The notes under the pieces were generated by a model. It saw only the letters and a list, made by a program, of their open reading frames with translations, was not told the origin of the DNA and ran no database searches. From NCBI GenBank assembly GCA_045652765.1, contig JAZOLG010000052.1, positions 1-35,536 on the forward strand: DNA of 35,536 nucleotides, written 5' to 3'. This DNA comes from UBA1231 sp045652765 (GTDB lineage: Bacteria; Bacillota_I; Bacilli_A; ML615J-28; CAG-313). The position numbers were made by a program, and so were the translations under genes. Positions 1 through 7,981 of the stretch are shown one piece after another. Each line of letters starts with the position of its first letter. Position 1 is the stretch's first letter.

Positions 1-623
1 GTACTATCTAATGTATCACTACTGCCAATTGTCAATGTACTAATATAACTAGATACTTCTTTTGGAAATTTTAAAACAATATATTCTTTTATTCTATAAT
101 GAATTGTTTTAATCGAAAATTGATGGTTTATTTTTTTAATACTAGAATCTACTATGACATATTTGACATTATTATAATGTAAATACTTACTATAATCAAA
201 TTGATTAGGATAATGAACTTTATATTGTTCGATTTTACCACTGACTTGTAATATGTCACCAATAATATATTGTTCTTTTGTTTTAACAATATATTTATGT
301 TTTTTATTTTTAATAGTTACTTGGTTATTATATTCATTATTTTTTATGTCAACAACTTTTCCTATTATCGGTAAATCAACATCTTTATGATAATTAATTT
401 CTTTTATTATATAAATAAAACTAAACATAATACCGATAATAATTGAAAACATAAATAGTTTTTTACTTTTAATAAATAAAATTATACAATAAATTATAGG
501 CAAAATAATTAAGTACCAATAATTTATCGAAATAGTAAGCAAAACTATCAAAATGGCGATAAAATGGCCATTATTTTTAAAAATACTAAACAGTAATAAG
601 ATCTTTGATTTGATTGAAAACAT
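1..623 (-). CDS. comEC: ComEC, DNA-uptake channel (N-terminal part, cut by window edge)
   Basis: Seen: an open frame of 207 codons runs from an ATG at 621-623 off the left edge. The start lies 38 bases inside the end of comEA, so the two genes overlap. The N-terminus has two or three hydrophobic segments (about residues 18-75), then a soluble OB-like part containing a PNQFDYSKYL segment, matching the Pro-x-x-FDY-x-x-YL signature of the DUF4131 region of ComEC. The last residues visible, SSYISTLTIGSSDTLDS, fit the stretch before the ComEC channel domain. Family knowledge: ComEC forms the inner-membrane channel that takes in single-stranded DNA during natural competence, and full proteins exceed 500 residues, so most is missing here. 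Order comEA then comEC matches Bacillus. The exact start is less certain because its ribosome site (AGGT) is weak. Confidence 0.83.
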   Translation of the reverse strand, partial: MFSIKSKILLLFSIFKNNGHFIAILIVLLTISINYWYLIILPIIYCIILFIKSKKLFMFSIIIGIMFSFIYIIKEINYHKDVDLPIIGKVVDIKNNEYNNQVTIKNKKHKYIVKTKEQYIIGDILQVSGKIEQYKVHYPNQFDYSKYLHYNNVKYVIVDSSIKKINHQFSIKTIHYRIKEYIVLKFPKEVSSYISTLTIGSSDTLDS

Positions 624-1083
624 TATCTTTAATACCTGGTATTTCTTTAATTTGTTCAATTGTTAAAAAAAGACCATTTATTTTTCTATATTCAATTATC
701 TTTTTAGCATAAACCTCACCAATACCAGGCAATGTCATAAGTTGATCTATACTAGCATAATTCAAATTAACTAATGCTGGTTTATCCACATTTATTTTTT
801 CAGGAATTGTTATACTACAAGAAACATTAATTAGTTGTACAAGATTTAAATTTTCAACATCAGCACTTTCTAATAAACCACCGGCTAAATCAATTATTTC
901 GTACAAATATTTTTCATTATTGATTTCATAAATTCCAGGAAATCTTACTTTACCCTTTAGTTCAACATATAAAGTCTTACTTGTTTCATTTTGATTAAAT
1001 TCAATTTGTTCATTATCTATATTATTATTATTTTTACAGCCAGATAACAAAAAAAGTATTATAAATAGTATTAGTGTTTTCAT
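586..1083 (-). CDS. comEA: ComEA-like DNA-binding competence protein, predicted lipoprotein
   Basis: Seen: 165 residues. The first 15 residues are hydrophobic and end in LLSGC, a good lipobox with Cys16 as lipidation site. Residues about 38-95 resemble an SLBB domain (LKGKVRFPGIY, then DLAGG). The last 60 residues hold two helix-hairpin-helix motifs (LMTLPGIGEVYAKKIIEYR and IKEIPGI). Family knowledge: ComEA binds double-stranded DNA outside the membrane and hands it to ComEC, whose gene overlaps the 3' end. Usual ComEA proteins are anchored by an N-terminal transmembrane helix; a lipid anchor is unusual. The ribosome site GAGGTGG lies just upstream. The gene follows thiT by 56 bases with no terminator seen, so thiT transcripts may read into it. 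Confidence 0.88.
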   Translation of the reverse strand: MKTLILFIILFLLSGCKNNNNIDNEQIEFNQNETSKTLYVELKGKVRFPGIYEINNEKYLYEIIDLAGGLLESADVENLNLVQLINVSCSITIPEKINVDKPALVNLNYASIDQLMTLPGIGEVYAKKIIEYRKINGLFLTIEQIKEIPGIKDNVFNQIKDLITV

Positions 1084-1139
1084 TTTACCACCTCACTATT
1101 ATAATACTTTGAAAATAACATTTTTACTTTTTCGAAATT

Positions 1140-1670
1140 TTAATCTTTCAAACTAATTCTGTTAACTAAAATAGGTGTAACAATTAAACTAATAATTGTA
1201 CTAATTAATGTATATCCACCATTATATAGTACTGATGCTACAAAACCAGTATTCCAGTAAACTATTCCACTAATTGTTAAAAAGCAGAATCTTAAAAAAC
1301 AGGCAACTATGATTGAAACACTAATAATAAGAACTTGTTTCCATGAGTTACTCTTTTTAACAAGAGTTGTGGCTAAACCAACAATCCCTAATATAACATT
1401 AGGCAAAACATAGTCTAATAATACTTGGAAAAAATTAAGCATATATCCTGACCATATTAATTGAATTGTCCCGGCTAATAATCCACAAATTAACCCACCT
1501 TTTAATCCATGTTTGTAAGCTATTACAAAAATTGGAATAAATGCTAGAGTAATTGATCCACCATTTGGCCAGATTGCGGCTGAATAAAGTGTCGCAAGAA
1601 AATCAAAAACTAAAGCAAGTGAAGCAAAGATACTTACTTCAATCATAAAATTAATTTGTTTTTTTCTCAT
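1140..1670 (-). CDS. thiT: ThiT, thiamine-binding S component of an ECF transporter
   Basis: Seen: 176 residues, almost all hydrophobic, with about six membrane segments. The segment WPNGGSITLAFIPIFVIAY followed by KHGLKGGL matches the conserved loop of the ThiT family. A TPP riboswitch lies directly upstream, which strongly supports thiamine as substrate. Family knowledge: ThiT captures thiamine at the membrane and works with the shared EcfA/EcfA'/EcfT energising module, which is not in this window. The start ATG has an AGGAGG ribosome site at 1678-1683, right after the T-run of the riboswitch terminator, so termination removes the ribosome site from the transcript. comEA and comEC lie downstream on the same strand. 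Confidence 0.93.
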   Translation of the reverse strand: MRKKQINFMIEVSIFASLALVFDFLATLYSAAIWPNGGSITLAFIPIFVIAYKHGLKGGLICGLLAGTIQLIWSGYMLNFFQVLLDYVLPNVILGIVGLATTLVKKSNSWKQVLIISVSIIVACFLRFCFLTISGIVYWNTGFVASVLYNGGYTLISTIISLIVTPILVNRISLKD

Positions 1671-1686
1671 TTCTCATCCTCCTAAA

Positions 1687-1714
1687 ATAAAAAAATCTTT
1701 GGAAAATGCCAAAG
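1687..1714 (-). terminator. Intrinsic terminator of the thiT TPP riboswitch
   Basis: On the minus strand, stem CTTTGG / CCAAAG (1709-1714 and 1697-1702) with a six-base loop is followed by a run of T. It sits between the aptamer and the thiT ribosome site, where an expression platform is expected. A possible antiterminator pairs GGGAAATA at the aptamer 3' edge (1745-1752) with TATTTCTT (1717-1724), including two G-U pairs; this pairing is inference. Confidence 0.8.
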
Positions 1715-1746
1715 AGAAGAAATACTATTCGATAAAAGAATGTTAT

Positions 1747-1830
1747 ATTTCCCTCCGCTAGCATTATCTAGTTCAGGTATAAGCGTCGTTAACTTAATAA
1801 CCTCTCAGCTTTCGCTCCGCCAATATACGT
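1747..1830 (-). promoter_or_regulatory. TPP riboswitch (THI box) aptamer
   Basis: Read on the minus strand the segment contains the hallmark CTGAGAGG and ACCTGAACTAG...AATGCTAGCGGAGGGAA blocks of the thiamine pyrophosphate aptamer. P1 can form from TATATT and AATATA at the two edges, P5 from CTAG/CTAG, P4 from CCT/AGG, and there is a short GTTA/TAAC side helix. Known behaviour of the class: TPP binding turns off downstream expression. It is followed by a terminator and thiT, so control is probably transcriptional. Confidence 0.95.
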
Positions 1831-1834
1831 GTAC

Positions 1835-1863
1835 ATTATATCACATTTAAATTTAAATAGCAA
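1835..1863 (-). promoter_or_regulatory. SigA-like promoter for the thiT riboswitch transcript
   Basis: Minus-strand -35 TTGCTA (1858-1863), 17-base spacer, -10 TATAAT (1835-1840) with an extended TGA just before it. The start would fall a few bases before the riboswitch P1 helix. The -35 box abuts the terminator of the upstream gene pair. Confidence 0.75.
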
Positions 1864-1864
1864 G

Positions 1865-1899
1865 AAAAAAGTGTAACAACAACATTGTTGTTACACTTT
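1865..1899 (-). terminator. Terminator of the paired foldase-like genes
   Basis: A perfect 15-base-pair inverted repeat (AAAGTGTAACAACAA, two-base loop, complement), just after the stop at 1904, followed on the minus strand by a T-run. Confidence 0.85.
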
Positions 1900-1903
1900 A
1901 TTA

Positions 1904-4669
1904 TTAATCTTGTTTAAAAATGATTTCTAACATTTTTAAATATAAAGTTTTATTATCATTACTAATAAACTTAATTAAACCATCTTCTATTGATGATTTA
2001 CGGTAGTTATACATCAAATCAGATACATGATCATCAGATGTAAAGTATCCAACCGCATCAGCAACAACATTACTAATATAGTTATTTTGATATGTTGATG
2101 GTTTTTCAATTCCATTTAACTTATTAGCCTCAGCTTGAGTTAATAATAATTCATCACGATTAGATAAAATATAATAATCTACAAAATCTTGAAGTTTAGC
2201 ATCATCTACAACAATATTACCATCTTTGTTTGTAAGTGGGAACATTGTAACAGATGTATCATGGAATGTATACCAAGTTGAATTAGTAGCAGCTGTCATG
2301 AAGACAATTGAAAGAGAACTTTCAGTAGTATAATAATCTTCAATACGATAAGGTTTTTGTGTTGAAATTCCTTCTGCCATCTTAGCATTTACTGCTGTAT
2401 TAGGATAATCAGTAAATGGGAAAATTACTTCTTGGCCATCAATAACCATTTCATGTTTTAAAATCATGTTCCAAGCATCTTTTAATAGTACTGATAATTC
2501 TTCATTAGTTGTTTCATCAGTATATGAAGATTCTTGATCAACAGCTAGTCTAATTCCTGCTTGTTTGTAAACTGCAAAAGTTTTGTTTGATAAACTACAG
2601 TTATTATAAATTAACACTAATTTAGCAATTCTTTCAGCAAGTGTTGAACCAGTGATTAAAGTAATTGGATCAAATTCTTTATTCTTTAAATCTTTCAAAA
2701 TATTACTTGCTAAAACTTCAACATCACTTTGTGGATCTACAATTTCAGTAACTTCACTACTTGCAATATAGTAAATAGCTTCAATTAAGGTAATACCAAG
2801 TTTTTTTGTATCATCAGTTAAATCATCAAATCCTGTGTCACTATCTTTGTCAACATAGAATTTTAATGTTCCAGCTTTAACATCAAAATATTTATTTAAT
2901 CGATTAATCATTTGATATATTAAAGTATTTTCATATTGACCTTTAGGTAAAGTTTCTAAATATGCTCTAAAATCGTCGATTGAAATATTACCAGCATCTT
3001 TTCTAGTAAGTTCATATGCTTGATGGAACTTTTGATAAATTTCAGCAGTATATTCGTTAGAAATTGTAAATGATTTTAAACTGTAATTTTCAAGTGCAAG
3101 CGAATAAGCCTCACCAATCATAATTAATTCAGCTTCATTTTGAACACCGAAGTAGTCAACAATAAAGTTTTCCCAACCATAATTTTTAGAGTAACCATAC
3201 GATTCTAAGCTTCCATCTTCTAATGCTTTTTTGTATGTTAGAATTTCTGATTGTTCTAATTGTGAATATTTTTCATATTTATTGCCAGATACAAAATCAT
3301 ATACAGAACTGAATTTTTCTGAAAAAATCATATAACGGTTAACAAACTCAGTTACAAGCAATGTACCATATCTTTTAAGTATTTCTGTCATTAATTCATC
3401 AGCTGTAATATATTTTGTAGTACCACCACAATTAATTGATGCTAAATAAGTTGAACTTTCTTCAGTTGTGCCTAAATACATATTCACATAACCTTTTAAA
3501 GCACTAGCACTTGAATTAATGTATTTAACATCTAATCCTTCATCATAAATTTTAATACCGTTATCTAAACGATTTTTGTATAAATATGTATTAATAATAG
3601 ATGAAGTAAAAGCAGAATCAACTAATTCATTATAAACTTTTTTTGCACATTCTGTTAATTTTTTTGCTTTATATTGTTCAATAAATTGTTCTGCTGTAAG
3701 AGAAACAGTAGTTGATTTTTTAACAGCTAAATAATAATAACCAGTCGCGTAAGATTTTGGAGCTGTAGTCATACATGATTTAACTTTATCACTTGTATCT
3801 AAATTATCAAGTGATACAAATATACCATTTGATAAAGCTGAACTAATTTTAGAAAGTTCTTCTTGAGTATAAACAGGATATTTGTTATCAACAATATCAG
3901 TTTCATTTAATTGATTATACATTTTTACAAATGTATCTAAAATTTCTTCTTTTGTAAATGCTTTTTGAGTAGATTTATGAATCCATCCATTAGCTAAATT
4001 GCTGCGATCAATGTCATATTCTTCCATTAACTTGTAAGCTTCAGATTCACTTCTAAATGTTAAATAAATGATTTCTGATTCATCAGGGCAAGTCGATAAA
4101 ATAGCATTTGTAATTTGTGATTTAGTAAAATATAACTCTTGTGTAATATTTCCCTTATCATCTTTAACAGGTTGGAAAATTTCAATATCGGCTTCCAACA
4201 TTTCTTTCGCTTTTTTATTACGTTTTAAATCAAGCTTAATGGCATTAGTCATTTCTGCTTCTGTCATATAGCCTTGATAATTCATTTGTTCAACAAATAC
4301 TTTAGTTTGTTCTTCGTTTTCAAAATCTACTTCTTCTGGTTTAATATCATTATAAGCAGCATATAAATTTTTACGATGTTCTTCAATCTCTTCATCAGTG
4401 ACAACAACATCTAGTAATAAGTTATCAGTTAAATCAATTAAAGCTGTTAAACCATATGAAACTAAACCTAAGTCATACATTTCTTTATATGTAATTTTTT
4501 TTGTTCCTAACTCTAAATAAACATCAGTCGGGTTAGAAATAGTTGGTTGAACAGTTGGATATTTATAGCTATCTTCATTTTTATCTGTAAAAATGACAAT
4601 TAATAATACAGCTACACCAACTAATAAAATAGCACTACAAATAAGTGTAATTAATTTCCACTTTTTCAT
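1904..4669 (-). CDS. Giant membrane-anchored SurA/PrsA-like protein, paralog 2
   Basis: Seen: 921 residues, one N-terminal membrane helix (about 5-27) without a lipobox, the rest predicted outside the membrane. Residues about 50-160 resemble the SurA/PrsA N-terminal chaperone fold (a YLELGTKKITYKEMYD start, then an alpha-helical run with LIDLTDNLLLD). A later part starting IIYLTFRSESEAYKLMEE may be a diverged parvulin-like region, but I see no convincing PPIase active site. Near residue 415 a second N-domain-like stretch begins (ITADELMTEILKRYG), followed by a YGYSKNYGWENF block. The upstream gene codes for a paralog with the same landmarks, 11 bases apart. Role is inferred: extracytoplasmic chaperone or foldase for secreted proteins. 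Function is not certain; an adhesin or scaffold remains possible. Confidence 0.7.
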   Translation of the reverse strand: MKKWKLITLICSAILLVGVAVLLIVIFTDKNEDSYKYPTVQPTISNPTDVYLELGTKKITYKEMYDLGLVSYGLTALIDLTDNLLLDVVVTDEEIEEHRKNLYAAYNDIKPEEVDFENEEQTKVFVEQMNYQGYMTEAEMTNAIKLDLKRNKKAKEMLEADIEIFQPVKDDKGNITQELYFTKSQITNAILSTCPDESEIIYLTFRSESEAYKLMEEYDIDRSNLANGWIHKSTQKAFTKEEILDTFVKMYNQLNETDIVDNKYPVYTQEELSKISSALSNGIFVSLDNLDTSDKVKSCMTTAPKSYATGYYYLAVKKSTTVSLTAEQFIEQYKAKKLTECAKKVYNELVDSAFTSSIINTYLYKNRLDNGIKIYDEGLDVKYINSSASALKGYVNMYLGTTEESSTYLASINCGGTTKYITADELMTEILKRYGTLLVTEFVNRYMIFSEKFSSVYDFVSGNKYEKYSQLEQSEILTYKKALEDGSLESYGYSKNYGWENFIVDYFGVQNEAELIMIGEAYSLALENYSLKSFTISNEYTAEIYQKFHQAYELTRKDAGNISIDDFRAYLETLPKGQYENTLIYQMINRLNKYFDVKAGTLKFYVDKDSDTGFDDLTDDTKKLGITLIEAIYYIASSEVTEIVDPQSDVEVLASNILKDLKNKEFDPITLITGSTLAERIAKLVLIYNNCSLSNKTFAVYKQAGIRLAVDQESSYTDETTNEELSVLLKDAWNMILKHEMVIDGQEVIFPFTDYPNTAVNAKMAEGISTQKPYRIEDYYTTESSLSIVFMTAATNSTWYTFHDTSVTMFPLTNKDGNIVVDDAKLQDFVDYYILSNRDELLLTQAEANKLNGIEKPSTYQNNYISNVVADAVGYFTSDDHVSDLMYNYRKSSIEDGLIKFISNDNKTLYLKMLEIIFKQD

Positions 4670-4680
4670 GTATTAACCTC

Positions 4681-7563
4681 TTATTCTTTTTCTAATTCAG
4701 CTTCTTGTTTTGCGTATTTAATATTATTTCTAATCAAAGTTAATACATCTTGATATTCAACGTTTAATTTAATTTCTCCAGTTGAGAATGCAACATTAGC
4801 TGTTAAAGATTCTCTTAAGTCAGCGATTAATTCATTTTGAACATTTGAATCATATAATTCATCAACAGATGCAATGAAGTAATATTTTAAACCAGTAACA
4901 ACATTTTCAGATAATGTTTCACCATCTAAATGTTTTTTATAAACATCCATTGTTAATGTCTTATAATCTGTTGCGTCATTATCACCAGTAACAATACGTT
5001 TACCAGCTTTAGTGATAGCTACACGATAGAAACCATATTCAGTATTAATAGTTTTGTTATATTCATATGGAGTTGTATATTCAGTAGTTTCACCAATCTT
5101 ATAATCAGGATTTGCTTCGATTTCTTTATAAATTACAGCAAATTCTTTATTTAAAAGTTCAGTTGCAGTTGTTTTATCACTAGCATATTCACCAGTATCA
5201 AGTTTAACTCTTAAACCAGCTCTTAAATATTTACCCCAAACTTCATCACTATATGAAGCTTCATTATAAGCTTTAACAACAGCATCTAATTGTTTATTTA
5301 ATGTGTCATCTTTTTCACCAGCAACTGATGCTTTGTCATTGTATAATTTAGCAACTAATTCTTTAGCTAATTCAATTTGAACAGAAGTCCAATTTTCTTG
5401 TTCAGCACCTTCTTCAGATTTAAATTCATCTGGAGTTGCATCATTATCATAGTTTACATATACTAATAAGTTAATAGCTTTTAATGAGAAATATTCATTA
5501 TATAATTTTTCCATATTAGCTAAAATCTTATTATAATCATATTTTTCTAAGAAATAATTTTGTTGAGCATAACTTTGTGATAAAGCAGCAGCTAAGAATT
5601 GATTATCATCTTCACCTAAATAATCTCTAACGAAATTGCTCCAACCATAATCTTTAGTAAATCCATAAGAATCAAATACACCATTTTCGAATGCATATTT
5701 GTATTCTTTAACAGTTGTTAAATTACCATATAATAAGTTGTAATAATTAAATCCAGAAACTACATTTGAGTAAACATCTTTATCATAGATTTCATCTTTG
5801 TATGGATCATAGATTTTATTATAATTTGCATTTGATAATAAAGAATAAGCATTAACTAATTTAACTGTGCTTTGAGGAGCATATTGTTTAGCTAATTCTT
5901 CAAATAATTTTTGTGCATCATATTCAACAGTTTGTTGATTTACAACAAATGTGAAAGCAAGTTTTTTACTTGTTTTAGTATTTTCAGCATATTTTGGATA
6001 ATCAGCTAATTGTAAAGTTTTTTCATATAGATAAACATAAGCAGCTTTATAAGATGCATTTAAGAAACGGTCATAGAATTTAACATCATGTTGTTGTCTG
6101 AATGTTAATAACATTTGAGTTTCGATATCATCATTAAATTGTGTTTTAACTAAATGAGCTTTTAATTTAGCTAATTCTTCTTCAGCAGGTTTTTTATCTT
6201 TGAAGTCATATGGAACAGCTTGTTCTTTAGTACCATCAAATTTATAAGCCATGAAATATTCACCGCTAGTCATTGCTTTAAATTCAGTTGTATAAACTGA
6301 TTTAAGAGCACCATCAGCTGCTAAAGCACTAAATGCAGTTAAATCCATAATAGTAGAACTAAATTTACCAGTACCACTTGAAGCATTAGATTTTTCATCT
6401 AATTTTGCAGCAGCTTCTTTATCAAATAAGAATTTGCAATGAGGATATTGTTCAGTTAATTTTTCTAATTCAGTTACATTGAATTCAACAACACGTTTTT
6501 CTTCGTTTACAGTATAGTGAACACCTTCAACTAATAATTCAGGTTTAACAGCTTCTTGTCCTTCTTTTTCAATTAATCCTGTAGTTGGGTTATATCCTTC
6601 CATGTAATATGCATTTACATAGTTATATACATTGATAAAGATTAAAGCGATATCTGCAGCATCTAAATTAATTTCAGCATTTTTTGCAGCAATTTGATCA
6701 TTTAATACTGTAAGTTCAGCAGTTTTTTCATCAATAGTAGTTTGGATTTCTGCAACTTCAGTTTCATTTTTGCCTTCTTTTGAAGCTTCTAAAGCATCAA
6801 TTTCAGCTTTTAAAGCATCTCTTTCAGCAGCAATTTTATCTCTTGCAGCTTCTAATTCTACTTTATCTTTGTGTTCCCAACCATTGTATTTGTCAGTACT
6901 TGAAGATTTGATTGAACTACTTAATACATTACCAAGTTCAGCTAAAAGTTTTTCACCTTGAGCTTTACTTGCGAAAGTAAGATAAATTACATATGCACTA
7001 TCTTTAGTTGGATTTAATTCTTGATAAGCTTTGATGTATTCTTCTGGTGTATAATCACTATTTTTCATATACTCATTATATAGTTCTTGAGCTTTAATAG
7101 TTCTTTTGCAGATTAATTCTTCATAAGCAGCAACTAATTGTTCATTAACATAACCTGATAATTTTAAATTATTAGCATAAATATTATCTTTTAATTCTTT
7201 TTCTTCAGGTGTTAACTCATCAGCATTTTCACCGTATTTAATTTTATTAATAATCTCAGTACGTTGTTCTGCTGTAACTTTTACATCTTTTAATAATTCA
7301 GTATCGATAATTTCAACAGCTTTATTGATACCATATTGAGATTTTAAAACTTCGTACATCTTTTGATTAGTAACTTTATAATCACCAATTGTTACAAAAG
7401 TATCATTAGGATTTTCAACTTTTGCGCTCTTCTTTGGTGTTGATACAATTGCAATAACAATTGTAACAGCAATTACAACAACTAAGCCAATTAAAACTGG
7501 TAAAACAATTTTAAAAGGATTAGATGGTTGTAAAGAGTTTTGATTTTTTTGTTTTTTACTCAT
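4681..7563 (-). CDS. Giant membrane-anchored SurA/PrsA-like protein with coiled coil, paralog 1
   Basis: Seen: 960 residues. A short basic cytoplasmic head precedes one membrane helix (about 18-40). Residues about 55-180 look like a SurA/PrsA N-domain (VTIGDYKVTNQKMYEVLKSQ). Then YVIYLTFASKAQGEKLLAEL (191-210) and NGWEHK match paralog 2. An Ala/Glu/Lys-rich coiled coil at about 233-298 is inserted here and absent from the sister protein. A second N-domain-like stretch and a YGFTKDYGWSNF block (about residue 630) follow. The start has a good AAGGAGA ribosome site. The gene is first in a two-gene operon ending at 1865. Inference: extracytoplasmic folding factor; no PPIase catalytic motif was recognised, so the name is only an architectural description. 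Confidence 0.7.
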   Translation of the reverse strand: MSKKQKNQNSLQPSNPFKIVLPVLIGLVVVIAVTIVIAIVSTPKKSAKVENPNDTFVTIGDYKVTNQKMYEVLKSQYGINKAVEIIDTELLKDVKVTAEQRTEIINKIKYGENADELTPEEKELKDNIYANNLKLSGYVNEQLVAAYEELICKRTIKAQELYNEYMKNSDYTPEEYIKAYQELNPTKDSAYVIYLTFASKAQGEKLLAELGNVLSSSIKSSSTDKYNGWEHKDKVELEAARDKIAAERDALKAEIDALEASKEGKNETEVAEIQTTIDEKTAELTVLNDQIAAKNAEINLDAADIALIFINVYNYVNAYYMEGYNPTTGLIEKEGQEAVKPELLVEGVHYTVNEEKRVVEFNVTELEKLTEQYPHCKFLFDKEAAAKLDEKSNASSGTGKFSSTIMDLTAFSALAADGALKSVYTTEFKAMTSGEYFMAYKFDGTKEQAVPYDFKDKKPAEEELAKLKAHLVKTQFNDDIETQMLLTFRQQHDVKFYDRFLNASYKAAYVYLYEKTLQLADYPKYAENTKTSKKLAFTFVVNQQTVEYDAQKLFEELAKQYAPQSTVKLVNAYSLLSNANYNKIYDPYKDEIYDKDVYSNVVSGFNYYNLLYGNLTTVKEYKYAFENGVFDSYGFTKDYGWSNFVRDYLGEDDNQFLAAALSQSYAQQNYFLEKYDYNKILANMEKLYNEYFSLKAINLLVYVNYDNDATPDEFKSEEGAEQENWTSVQIELAKELVAKLYNDKASVAGEKDDTLNKQLDAVVKAYNEASYSDEVWGKYLRAGLRVKLDTGEYASDKTTATELLNKEFAVIYKEIEANPDYKIGETTEYTTPYEYNKTINTEYGFYRVAITKAGKRIVTGDNDATDYKTLTMDVYKKHLDGETLSENVVTGLKYYFIASVDELYDSNVQNELIADLRESLTANVAFSTGEIKLNVEYQDVLTLIRNNIKYAKQEAELEKE

Positions 7564-7613
7564 ATTTTTGTTCTCCTTTTGTATAAATACACTTTCTAGA
7601 AAAAAGTAACACT

Positions 7614-7619
7614 ATTATA
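7614..7619 (-). promoter_or_regulatory. Possible -10 box for the foldase-like gene pair
   Basis: Minus-strand TATAAT about 50 bases upstream of the start at 7563. No convincing -35 at the right distance, so only the -10 is proposed. The rest of 7564-7788 is A/T-rich with no other site I can support. Confidence 0.4.
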
Positions 7620-7788
7620 ATACCAAAAAATGCCAAAAATTACAAATGATATAAGAAGCATTTTTCACCATTTTATATGTTTTTTTCTCTTTACATATAA
7701 CATAACAAAAAAAAATCAATTTTTTTGGGCAAAAATAATTTATTTTTTTATTTCTTTAACGTATGTTAATATGGGAGGAGGGCGGTTT

Positions 7789-7878
7789 ATGAATCAATGT
7801 AAAACAGAATACGGTTATGCATTCATTTTAGTACTATTTATTCTTTTAGTTATTATTGGTGCATGCTGGGCTTTCTAA
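7789..7878 (+). CDS. YjcZ-like tiny transmembrane protein (29 residues)
   Basis: Seen: 29 residues, a short polar head with a Cys, then YGYAFILVLFILLVIIGA, one membrane helix ending in CWAF. This matches the core of the YjcZ family of tiny membrane proteins (typically GFALIVVLFILLIIVGA). The frame is open further upstream from 7630, but the ATG at 7789 is chosen because it follows a strong GGGAGGAGG site and gives the family's usual size. A terminator follows 16 bases after the stop, so it is its own transcript. Family members are mainly known from spore-forming Bacilli; the role is poorly defined. No promoter could be fixed by eye. Confidence 0.8.
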   Translation: MNQCKTEYGYAFILVLFILLVIIGACWAF

Positions 7879-7894
7879 CATCATTTTTCAATAC

Positions 7895-7920
7895 AAGTAG
7901 GGGAAGACCCTACTTTTTAC
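7895..7920 (+). terminator. Terminator after the YjcZ-like gene
   Basis: AAGTAGGG / CCCTACTT perfect 8-base-pair stem, GAAGA loop, followed by T-rich sequence. Confidence 0.88.
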
Positions 7921-7927
7921 TTTTTAT

Positions 7928-7956
7928 TTGTGTTTTCGTGCCATTTATGATATAAT
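7928..7956 (+). promoter_or_regulatory. SigA-like promoter of the walJ operon
   Basis: -35 TTGTGT (7928-7933), 17-base spacer, -10 TATAAT (7951-7956) with extended TGA. Lies 25 bases before the walJ start and after the preceding terminator. Confidence 0.7.
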
Positions 7957-7981
7957 ACTGAAGACATAAGGAAGAAAGTAT

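Noticed and set aside
1098..1103. Minus-strand TATAAT just upstream of comEA, as a possible comEA promoter
   Set aside because: The predicted start would fall inside the GAGGTGG ribosome site and no -35 is visible, so a separate comEA promoter is unlikely.
7630..7878. An 82-residue reading frame starting at 7630
   Set aside because: The upstream 53 codons are A/T-rich and Phe/Ile-rich without a ribosome site; the internal ATG at 7789 has a strong one and fits the YjcZ size.
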